Part shown: positions 56,301-62,914 of the stretch, piece after piece
Layout: each line of letters begins with the position of its first letter
Position numbering within the stretch: position 1 is the first letter of the stretch
Assembly: GCA_017935345.1 (NCBI GenBank)
Contig: JAGBHU010000008.1
Coordinates: 186,001 to 250,000 of the forward strand
Length of the DNA: 64,000 bases
Direction of reading: 5' to 3'
Source: Coprococcus sp.
Lineage (GTDB): Bacteria; Bacillota; Clostridia; Lachnospirales; Lachnospiraceae
Position numbers and translations under genes: made by a program
The notes under the pieces: model-generated
Told to the model about the DNA's origin: nothing
The model's input: only the letters and a program-made list of their open reading frames with translations
Database searches by the model: none

Positions 56301-56433
56301 TTAATATAAGGGCAGCCACTGCCAGCTTATATACAGACCATTTATTAATGAGTGAAATATTTACATTTCCCTTTTTATAAAACAAAATGGCAATGACTAA
56401 AAATAAGACTGCCACCAAATGAACCATACTCAT
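53326..56433 (-). CDS. Two-domain membrane glycosyltransferase with C-terminal PMT/GT39 domain
   Basis: 1035 residues, twice the usual size. The N-terminal half (1-450) is a GT-C-like polytopic domain with its own early acidic loop (FPSDIACFYSWSN). The second half (about 480-1035) has an extracytoplasmic jelly-roll region followed by a PMT/GT39 domain with the catalytic FDEIYHARTGYEFLHG and THPPLGK. So two glycosyltransferase-like domains are fused. Probably transfers mannose or another hexose to proteins or a wall polymer outside the membrane. First gene of the four-gene cluster. Confidence 0.8.
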   Translation of the reverse strand: MSMVHLVAVLFLVIAILFYKKGNVNISLINKWSVYKLAVAALILRLIIAAVNQGFPSDIACFYSWSNMAYEGGLENFYTSGAFADYPPGYIYILYVLGFFHSVFKADYMSVTSLLILKLPAILSDIATGILIYKVAEKNTTKSRALFISALYFLNPTVILNSCVWGQVDAVMGFLLFLMCYLLMQKRMILSYIAYGVGVLIKPQMLIFTPLIIYGFLENVIFDKFDKKKLGYNLLGGISVILGMVIVCYPFGVQNIIKLYTETLGSYPYVSVNAYNFWALLGKNWTLQEDKLLFMSYQNWGTIVILLVVAAATVFFYKARKKESKYFTTAAVLMISMFLFSVRMHERYLFPAMALLLLAYAVRPLKGFLISYVGVTLVQLYNTADVLFIYSKEGYTGNEGFIRLISLGTLFIGIFFYYKLYHYDVKGDEADKDMALTGAVSPKDAVGKTVEKKYVPMTSKKSLPFTWKDAVIIFLVMIVYSAFAFYDLGDTEAPQTEYHMQMGESVILEIPEERQASWLYYYLGCFENREFLLEYKLSVEEEWQNNGIFTMNDVFRWAKLQLPENCRYIRITCQSDQASIMEMAFADASENAFVPQNAQEYLVLFDENGMFPSEGISFRNGTYFDEIYHARTGYEFLHGLYTYETTHPPLGKVFISLGIAMFGMTPFGWRFAGTVFGILMLPVIYLFARDIGKSRFLGGLASVLLAFDFMHFTQTRIATIDVFVTFFIILMYYFMYRYSKLSFYDTPLYKTFIPLGACGVTMGLAIASKWTGVYAAVGLAVIFFASLYRRYQEYRYAKINPSKTVNGIQNKDIVEKYWLYTVKTIEFCLIVFIVVPIVIYVLSYIPFKSWDEGLIHKAWQNQINMFSYHSGLTDTHPYASAWYEWPTMARPILYYWQGIGDSARQTISAFGNPLIWWIGIPAFIYMVYLALCKKDKMAMFLCVGYLAEYFPWCLVPRITFIYHYFPSVPFVVLMLIYSAKKLKEHMSEKTWYVFTITYAAAVVCLFVLFYPVLSGQTVSNHYVDAFLRWMESWVL

Positions 56434-56472
56434 TTACTCTTCCCTTATCCTTTCTGTTCCCCACAAATATCT

Positions 56473-56949
56473 TTATGCCCTCTGTTTCTTACGTTTTTTC
56501 CCACTTACATGCTCCACGACAAGCTTAAAAACCGTTGTTTGGGGCATTACAGCCTGATTGAAAGGGAAATCCTCTTTATGATAATGCTTCATTAATACAC
56601 ATAATGCATTATATTTTTCATCTTCAGGGATACTTTTTATTCTGCCATATCCTATTACGCTTTCATATTCCATTGTACAGCTTCCATGATCAATATCGGT
56701 AACCAGTTTATGGGCACAATCCATTTCAAAACCAACCCGGTTATCTTTCGTAATCAGCTCATATTTTTTGCCTTCGTTTGCACCATGAAAATATAAAACG
56801 ATTTGTTCATTATCTGCCTCCATCCCAAAATTGAGGGGCAAAATATAAGGATATTCTTCGTCATGAATTGCCAGACGGCACACGTCACATTTCTCCATTA
56901 CTTGAATAATCTCGTTGATATCTGTAATCTCCCTGTCACTTCGTCTCAT
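56473..56949 (-). CDS. Pyridoxamine 5'-phosphate oxidase-like flavin-binding protein (NimA type)
   Basis: 158 residues. Split-barrel FMN-binding fold: RLAIHDEEYPYILPLNFG, IVLYFHGANEGKK, YESVIGYGRIKSI. This is the NimA/5-nitroimidazole-reductase-like group of small flavoproteins common in Clostridia. Substrate unknown. Separate from the glycosylation genes by 39 bp, same strand, and likely upstream in the same or an overlapping transcript. Confidence 0.85.
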   Translation of the reverse strand: MRRSDREITDINEIIQVMEKCDVCRLAIHDEEYPYILPLNFGMEADNEQIVLYFHGANEGKKYELITKDNRVGFEMDCAHKLVTDIDHGSCTMEYESVIGYGRIKSIPEDEKYNALCVLMKHYHKEDFPFNQAVMPQTTVFKLVVEHVSGKKRKKQRA

Positions 56950-57156
56950 ATGCCTGTCCTTTCATAAATATATTACATTTCCCTTATTATGACATCTGAG
57001 ATAGGAAAACACAAGAAAAAGTAGCTATTTAATGTGCATCTTAAGCGGTAAATAGTGCCACTTAAGGTCAGGAGAATTGTTATTTAAACGGATGCCTGAT
57101 AAAATAAATATATCTTTGATGATGAATGAATCGTTATGATACAAGGAAGGATGCTA

Positions 57157-57606
57157 ATGAAATATACAATCAGGCAAATTACCGAGGGTGAGGACGAAAT
57201 GATATTACAATATCGGGAAATGACACCGGAAATAGAACACATCTTAAAGCTTTTGAATAAGACGCAGACAAAGCTTACAGGATGGGTTGGAAAAAACCTT
57301 ACGGTATTGGAATTAAACAGAATACTATACATAGAAAGCGTAGACGGAAAAACCTTTGCATATACAAAGGAGGAGGTCTTCCGATTAGATTATTTATTAA
57401 GCAGCCTGGAGCAGATTCTAAGCGGAATCAATTTTTTCAGATGCAGCAAATCCATGATTGTCAATATCGACAAAGTGGAAAGTCTGAAAAGCCTGCCGTC
57501 AAATCGTATTGATGCGACCATGTGCAACGGAGAACACATTATCATATCAAGAACATATGCATCTGCGTTTAGAAAAAGATTAAAAGGGGGCGTATATCTT
57601 GGGTAA
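57157..57606 (+). CDS. LytTR-family DNA-binding regulator
   Basis: 149 residues from the ATG at 57157 (GGAAGG six bases upstream; two earlier ATGs lack spacing). The LytTR domain covers about 45-145: LTVLELNRILYIESVDGKTF, EVFRLDYLLSSLEQILSGIN, FFRCSKSMIVNIDKVESL, RTYASAFRKRL. No receiver domain. Such stand-alone LytTR proteins with a DUF3021 partner control neighbouring ABC exporters. Confidence 0.9.
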   Translation: MKYTIRQITEGEDEMILQYREMTPEIEHILKLLNKTQTKLTGWVGKNLTVLELNRILYIESVDGKTFAYTKEEVFRLDYLLSSLEQILSGINFFRCSKSMIVNIDKVESLKSLPSNRIDATMCNGEHIIISRTYASAFRKRLKGGVYLG

Positions 57607-58069
57607 ACACAGCAAACTCTTATCCATTTGGGAACACTACCTGACCAAAGAAATCGGTATTGAATTTAAAGCATGTCTGTATTTCTTTTGTATTCTGTTC
57701 TTCTATTCTGTATACAGGGTGATTGGCGGAAGTCTCGAAGCAAATATTATACACATGGCAGAAATGATTTGTCTGACTTATATCATGGGATATGTGCAGG
57801 TATATCTGTTATCCAATTTTGATGAAGGTGAGCAATTAAAAGGAAAAAATTTTTTCTATACAATCCTATGCTCCGTTATCTATACAGGGATTTCCTATAT
57901 TTGCAAATGGTTTGACAGAAATTTGTGGGTATACATTGGTTTTGCTCTTTATATAGTGGTTGTGTATATATGTGCATTCCTTGTCTACAAATATAAGCGG
58001 AGACTCGATGAAAAACATCTGAATGCCGATTTAAAGGCTTTTCAGGAAAGGCGGAAACAGAATGAATAA
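57599..58069 (+). CDS. DUF3021 membrane protein, regulator partner
   Basis: 156 residues from TTG (57599) after AAAAGGGGG. Four membrane helices in the DUF3021 arrangement and a basic C-terminal tail. Overlaps the LytTR stop by 8 bp and the ABC ATPase start by 8 bp. DUF3021 proteins pair with LytTR regulators and probably inhibit or anchor them at the membrane. Confidence 0.88.
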   Translation: MGKHSKLLSIWEHYLTKEIGIEFKACLYFFCILFFYSVYRVIGGSLEANIIHMAEMICLTYIMGYVQVYLLSNFDEGEQLKGKNFFYTILCSVIYTGISYICKWFDRNLWVYIGFALYIVVVYICAFLVYKYKRRLDEKHLNADLKAFQERRKQNE

Positions 58070-58886
58070 CGTAATAGAAATAAATCATTTAACAAAAAAT
58101 TACGGAAAACACCGCGGTGTCCGTGATGTGAGCTTTCATGTGGAAGCGGGTGACATTTTTGGTTTTCTGGGCCCGAATGGAGCAGGTAAATCCACCACAA
58201 TCCGCTCTATGCTGGGTTTTATACAATTTCAAAACGGCAGCATACGGATTTTGGGAAAGGATATCCGAAACGAAAGGGAAGCCATTTTAAGGGAAACAGG
58301 CTATATGCCATCGGAAGCAATGTTTTATCCCACAATGAAGGTATCGGAAATTATTAAAATGGCTGCCGATATCCGAAAAGAGGATTGCAGCAGGGAAGCA
58401 CAAAAGCTGTGTGAGCGTTTACAGGTTGACACGACCAAAAGAATAAGCGATTTGTCCTTAGGCAATCGGAAAAAGGTCAGTATTGTATGTGCCATGCAGC
58501 ATAAACCTAAGCTGTTTGTTTTTGATGAGCCTACGAGTGGCCTCGACCCTCTGATGCAGACAGAATTCTTCAAATTAGTTCAGGAATATGTTTCAAAAGG
58601 TGCAACCTGCATGTTATCAACGCATGTTCTGTCAGAAATAAAACGCTACTGCAAAAATGTGGCAATTATGAAGGAAGGTACTTTACAATGCGTAGACACC
58701 GTTGCCAACCTTACCAAAACAAATGCAAAAAGAGTTCAAATGATTCGAGACGGAAAGCACGAGGATTTTATCTTTAAAGGGAATTTGAATGATTTATCAA
58801 AGGAACTTGTAGGACACGATATTGCAGATATTCTGATAGAAGAACCCCCTCTTGACGAAATATTCATGCATTTTTATAAAGAATAA
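58062..58886 (+). CDS. ABC transporter ATPase
   Basis: 274 residues. Walker A GPNGAGKST, signature LSLGNRKKV, Walker B LFVFDEPTSGLDP, H-loop LSTHVLSE. Belongs to the CcmA/antibiotic-exporter type. With the next gene it forms an exporter under LytTR control; substrate perhaps a peptide or toxic compound. Confidence 0.95.
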   Translation: MNNVIEINHLTKNYGKHRGVRDVSFHVEAGDIFGFLGPNGAGKSTTIRSMLGFIQFQNGSIRILGKDIRNEREAILRETGYMPSEAMFYPTMKVSEIIKMAADIRKEDCSREAQKLCERLQVDTTKRISDLSLGNRKKVSIVCAMQHKPKLFVFDEPTSGLDPLMQTEFFKLVQEYVSKGATCMLSTHVLSEIKRYCKNVAIMKEGTLQCVDTVANLTKTNAKRVQMIRDGKHEDFIFKGNLNDLSKELVGHDIADILIEEPPLDEIFMHFYKE

Positions 58887-58895
58887 AGGAGAGTT

Positions 58896-59690
58896 ATGAT
58901 GATTACACTCTATCAACATGAAATGAAATCCTATATGAAAAGCCTTCTTATCTGGTTTATCTGCGTGGGCGGTATGGGCTTTGCCTGTATCCTGTTATTC
59001 TCAGGCATGCAGGAAAGCATGGAAAATATGGCTGAAAACTTTGCTTCCATGGGTGCATTTTCAGATGCCTTTGGAATGAGCCGTTTAAGTATTGCAACCT
59101 TGACCGGCTTTTACGCAACGGAAGTAGGTACGATTCACAGCTTAGGCGGCGCCATGTTTGCCGCCATTATCAGTACAAATATGTTATCGAAAGAAGAGGA
59201 CAGTCATACAAGTGAGTTTCTCTTTTCCCTGCCCCTTTCAAAAGGTAAGGCAGTCATTGCCAAATGGTACGCCGTACTGACCCATATTTTACTGTTTAAT
59301 TTACTTTGTGTTGCCATCTATCTGTCAGGTATTGCAATTTCAGGGGAAGAAATACCTATGAAGGAATTTTTTATCTATCACGTTATGCAGACTTTCATGC
59401 AGTTTGAAATTGCCGCCATATGCTATGCATTATCAGCATGGATGAAGAAAAACAAATTAGGCTTGGGTCTGGGAATTGTGCTGTTACTTTACGCCTTTGA
59501 CTTAATTGCAAGAGTCATCCCTGATATATCCGATTATAAAATGATAAGTCCGTTTTCTTATGCAAATGCTGCGGAAATCCTAAGCTCGGCAGAGCTGTCA
59601 TTTACCGCACTTCTCATAGGAAGCATTGTTTTGCTTGTCAGCATATGTATGGCTTATACGGTATACACAAGAAGAGATTTATCAACATAA
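58896..59690 (+). CDS. ABC-2 type transporter permease
   Basis: 264 residues, six membrane helices with the long extracytoplasmic loop between the first and second typical of ABC-2 permeases (MQESMENMAENFASMGAFSD). Ribosome-binding site AAAGGAGAG. Partner of the preceding ATPase. Followed by a strong terminator. Confidence 0.9.
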   Translation: MMITLYQHEMKSYMKSLLIWFICVGGMGFACILLFSGMQESMENMAENFASMGAFSDAFGMSRLSIATLTGFYATEVGTIHSLGGAMFAAIISTNMLSKEEDSHTSEFLFSLPLSKGKAVIAKWYAVLTHILLFNLLCVAIYLSGIAISGEEIPMKEFFIYHVMQTFMQFEIAAICYALSAWMKKNKLGLGLGIVLLLYAFDLIARVIPDISDYKMISPFSYANAAEILSSAELSFTALLIGSIVLLVSICMAYTVYTRRDLST

Positions 59691-59699
59691 AACAAACTT

Positions 59700-59733
59700 A
59701 TCCCCCAAGTCCTCATCACTTGGGGGATTTTTA
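59700..59733 (+). terminator. Terminator of the LytTR-ABC operon
   Basis: ATCCCCCAAG and CTTGGGGGAT form a 10-bp stem, followed by TTTTT. It also lies at the 3' end of the convergent VOC gene. Confidence 0.9.
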
Positions 59734-60093
59734 AAATGGTGTGCCTACCTCTATCAAATTTCCGTCAGGGTCATAAAAGCGAATTACCTTTTGTCCCCAT
59801 GAATGCTCCATAAGGCGGTTCACATATTGTATCGGCTCATGATATGCCTCTAGTTTCTTTGCAAATTCTTCAATGTCCTTTTCTTCAAAATAAAGCTCTG
59901 CCGCATTATTTTGCTTAACAATATCCTTTTCTATAAATTTCCTCCAGATGGATGCATCCTGCAAAACAAGCCCTTCTGACAAGATAACATTGCCATCATT
60001 ATCCAAAATAACATCCAGTCCGAATAAATCCTTATAAAATCGCTTTGACCTTTCAATATCATCTACTACGATTAAAACATTTTTTAACTTCAT
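59731..60093 (-). CDS. VOC-family (glyoxalase/bleomycin-resistance fold) protein
   Basis: 120 residues. Two beta-alpha-beta-beta-beta units: NVLIVVDDIERSKRFYKDLF and the C-terminal IRFYDPDGNLIEVG. A member of the VOC superfamily; metal ligands are plausible, but the substrate cannot be read. Overlaps the FUSC gene stop by 4 bp (ATGA). Confidence 0.85.
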   Translation of the reverse strand: MKLKNVLIVVDDIERSKRFYKDLFGLDVILDNDGNVILSEGLVLQDASIWRKFIEKDIVKQNNAAELYFEEKDIEEFAKKLEAYHEPIQYVNRLMEHSWGQKVIRFYDPDGNLIEVGTPF

Positions 60094-61085
60094 GGCAATT
60101 CCCTCTCCTTTACGTCTGACAGCATCGTCGAAAAGTCCACCTTTATTTTGATAAATTCCTCTATATCCCTCAACAATGTATACAATTCTGCCCTGTCCTC
60201 AAACTCCGCTCTTGTGACAGGCAATGGTCTGGATTTCATCTCTCCATCCATTCTATAGAATGCTTCCAACAGCTCTTCCCCTGTGTTTTCCCTATGAAAT
60301 TCCCTTGACAGATGTTCAAGGAACTCCGATATTACCTGTGCCGTAAGCGGTTTTGTACGAATACGCCTTGCTCTCTTATACATATCGTATAGCACATGTG
60401 TCTGCCTTTCCCGCATACGGATATACTCCCTGTCAAAGGTATCTTTGTTTCCAAACTGATTATTAAAATTCTCCTCGGCAATATTCTTGGCATGTCGTAT
60501 AGAAGCACTTAAGTTTCCAAAACACTCCCCATTATAATCCGATATGTCCCTGTCCACAATTCTGACAGACATACGTTGCAGAATATTTTGAATCTGCCCG
60601 TCTGTCTGCTCCTTCAACTGCTCTATATCATTCGTTCTTTTTCGCAAATGAAGATTTGCTATAATCCCAATTCCTACGCCGATAAGAAATATTAGAACTT
60701 CATTCAGTATCGCATGCATTTCCATATGTGTAAACGTAAGGAAATGAGAGATCAGCACGGAATTCATTGTTATTGCACTATACCATTTAAAACATTGACA
60801 TACTAGGATAAACACTATCAAATACACCAAATATGCTTCCAGCCGATAGCCTATCCCCTCAAAACACAGCAACGCAATAAACAGTGCAATGACAAACGCA
60901 CAGAGCCGCCCAACAGCGGTTTTTATCGTTTCCTTCTTTGTAGGCTGAATCGTCAGAATTGCCACAATCCCCGCAGACACGGCAAATTCCAACTGAAGCG
61001 CCCTGGCAATCAGGATTGCAGCAACTGCTGCCCCGCCTATTTTTATCGTATTAAAAATAACATTTTTATGGATAGCATACTTCAC
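60090..61085 (-). CDS. FUSC / aromatic acid exporter family protein
   Basis: 331 residues from GTG (61085). Four to five membrane helices in the first 160 residues (IGGAAVAAILIARALQLEFA, then SAGIVAILTIQPTKKETIKT) and a helical cytosolic half. This matches the ArAE/FUSC exporter group. Substrate unknown. Operon with the VOC gene. Confidence 0.85.
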   Translation of the reverse strand: MKYAIHKNVIFNTIKIGGAAVAAILIARALQLEFAVSAGIVAILTIQPTKKETIKTAVGRLCAFVIALFIALLCFEGIGYRLEAYLVYLIVFILVCQCFKWYSAITMNSVLISHFLTFTHMEMHAILNEVLIFLIGVGIGIIANLHLRKRTNDIEQLKEQTDGQIQNILQRMSVRIVDRDISDYNGECFGNLSASIRHAKNIAEENFNNQFGNKDTFDREYIRMRERQTHVLYDMYKRARRIRTKPLTAQVISEFLEHLSREFHRENTGEELLEAFYRMDGEMKSRPLPVTRAEFEDRAELYTLLRDIEEFIKIKVDFSTMLSDVKERELP

Positions 61086-61165
61086 CCTGTGACATTTCTC
61101 CCTTTACAAACAAACTTTCAGACTTCTCTTCCATATATATTCTCCACATTTTTAAAAAAATAATA

Positions 61166-61702
61166 TTATTTCTCCCACTTCTCTCTTGGCAGACAGGTAA
61201 TATGCTCCGTTCTGATATCTCCCATAAGCGGCCACGGTTTATTCTCTTCCGTATGGTGATATACAAAACCGCACTTCTCCTGCACCCGCTTTGATTTTAT
61301 ATTTCCGTCAAAATATCCACACCATAGTTTTTGAAGCTTCAAATCCTCAAAGCTACGGCGTATCAGTTCTCTTACAGCTTCCGGAATGAAACCCTGTCCC
61401 CAAAATGGCACACCTATCCAATAGCCAATCTCTCCTTCAGCCTTCGGCAAGTCCATATTGCTGTCTTTACCAATCATAAGACCGATACTGCCGACCACCT
61501 CTCTCGTGTCCTTCAGCACAACAGCATAAGTTTCAGGCTTCGACAAAACATCTTTAATAATCTCTTTGCTGTTTTCCACGCTTGTATGAACCGGCCATCC
61601 CGCAATAGGCCCCACCTCAGGATTGCTGGCATATTTGTATAAATCCGCAGCATCCGCTTCTTGCCAAGGTCTTAAAATTAATCTTTTTGTTTCAAGTATC
61701 AT
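61166..61702 (-). CDS. GNAT acetyltransferase, RimJ/RimL type
   Basis: 178 residues. Starts MILETKRLILRPWQEADAAD and has the acetyl-CoA site YWIGVPFWGQGFIPEAVRE with the following LWCGYFDGNIKSKRVQEKCG. RimJ/RimL-like enzymes acetylate protein N-termini or small molecules. Overlaps the ABC permease stop by 4 bp. Confidence 0.9.
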   Translation of the reverse strand: MILETKRLILRPWQEADAADLYKYASNPEVGPIAGWPVHTSVENSKEIIKDVLSKPETYAVVLKDTREVVGSIGLMIGKDSNMDLPKAEGEIGYWIGVPFWGQGFIPEAVRELIRRSFEDLKLQKLWCGYFDGNIKSKRVQEKCGFVYHHTEENKPWPLMGDIRTEHITCLPREKWEK

Positions 61703-62388
61703 AATATCCTCCTATATGTTACAAGAAATAAAGCTGTTATAATCACAATATTACACAACAGTATCATTATATTTTCTACATTAATATGAATTCTGTCAAG
61801 ACTGTTTATGAGAACAAAGAGCTGTTCGGAGTAAATGTACTTTGCTATATTTCTAATTGTCTGATTAAACATGGAAAGCATCGGCAAAAAGGAAAATATC
61901 ATCATAACAGGTACGCTGACAGAAGTTGCTGCCATTTGATTTCTACTGATCAAACCTATCATCGCCCCTAAAAGCACGGAGATATTGTGTCCCAGAAAAC
62001 TGATAACCATAAAATATAATAATTCAATCCCTGTATAGCCCCCTGCCAATCCTATTACCAACGAACCTATCATACAAACAGATACAATATATATTGCATT
62101 TCCAAGTAAATACTCGAAAGCCTTTACATTGCACATCTGTAACACGCGTAATGTATTTTTTTCTTTTTCCTCCGAAATGAGTGCCGCAATACTCGTAAGC
62201 GGAGCCATTCCTATATACATTACTGCAAATAAATTTGCAAAAAAATGTTCCGTCATCCCTTGAATATGAACTGCTTTCTCCATTATTACCGTCATGCAGG
62301 GAAACATGATAAATTGAATCAAAATAGTTTTATTTTTTACTGTATCTTTTAACTGCTTCCATAATATAGCCCGAATATGATTTATCAT
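61699..62388 (-). CDS. ABC-2 type permease of the interrupted exporter
   Basis: 229 residues, six membrane helices (FMPCM..., VYIVSVCMIGSLVIGLAGG, FLPMLSMFNQTIRN). A multidrug- or lantibiotic-type ABC-2 permease. It overlaps the truncated ATPase gene by 4 bp, so the two were one operon. Without an intact ATPase it is probably not functional. Confidence 0.85.
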   Translation of the reverse strand: MINHIRAILWKQLKDTVKNKTILIQFIMFPCMTVIMEKAVHIQGMTEHFFANLFAVMYIGMAPLTSIAALISEEKEKNTLRVLQMCNVKAFEYLLGNAIYIVSVCMIGSLVIGLAGGYTGIELLYFMVISFLGHNISVLLGAMIGLISRNQMAATSVSVPVMMIFSFLPMLSMFNQTIRNIAKYIYSEQLFVLINSLDRIHINVENIMILLCNIVIITALFLVTYRRIL

Positions 62389-62669
62389 CTGTCAAACATC
62401 CTTCCTGTTAACTCCATGAATATCGTTTCCAAATTGGGTTCTGATGAATGTATGGAATCTATTTCATCATTTTCCAAATACGTCTTTATCCATGCTCCGC
62501 CTTCGCTATTATGCTTTAATACAATATCCTGCCCACTTTTTAGGTGTATGTTGATTTTCTTCTGGTGATTATACCTTCTGCAAATGTCTGACGATTTTCC
62601 ATATTCCACTATCCTTCCGGCATTTAAGAGTGCAATTTTGTCGCAGAGCTTTTCTGCCTCATACATATT
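62385..62669 (-). pseudogene. ABC ATPase gene cut by a mobile element (3' part)
   Basis: 94 codons of the C-terminal part of an ABC ATPase: N-M-Y-E-A-E-K-L-C-D-K-I-A-L-L, then the C-terminal domain ending LETIFMELTGRMFD. In intact relatives the codon before N-M-Y-E-A-E encodes the H-loop histidine; here it is TGC (Cys) and upstream homology ends. Walker A, signature and Walker B lie beyond the inserted element, outside the window. The cut is therefore at about 62,669/62,670. Confidence 0.85.
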
Positions 62670-62821
62670 GCATCGGTTGCCGAAGAAGAATACAATTCTT
62701 CAAAAGTGTCTAATGAAGAAGAACACAATTCTTCGGCACCCAATTCCTCACAAAAATTCTGTCTGTCATCATCTAATTTCATCTCATCACTAACATTCAA
62801 CAATTCAGTCTGATTAGCCAT
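62624..62821 (-). CDS. Small ORF spanning the insertion junction
   Basis: 65 residues from ATG 62821 after GGAGGGC: MANQTELLNVSDEMKLDDDR then CEELGAEELCSSSLDTFEEL. The first 50 codons belong to the element; the rest reads into the ABC gene out of frame and stops at 62624. An acidic small protein often found next to serine recombinases, or a chance frame. Confidence 0.4.
   Translation of the reverse strand: MANQTELLNVSDEMKLDDDRQNFCEELGAEELCSSSLDTFEELYSSSATDAICMRQKSSATKLHS
62682..62734. repeat. Pair of near-palindromic 20-bp repeats at the element end
   Basis: GAAGAAGAATACAATTCTTC (62682-62701) and GAAGAAGAACACAATTCTTC (62715-62734) differ by one base and are each partly palindromic. They lie 13 bp inside the element end and could be recombinase binding sites or part of the small ORF's code for Ser/Glu-rich sequence. 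Confidence 0.6.
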
Positions 62822-62914
62822 AATCAAGCCCTCCTTATGAATGTTTTTATATCAGGGCACCTGCCACTTATAAAAGCAACAGATGCCTTGCTACCTTTAA
62901 TAGTATACCACAAC

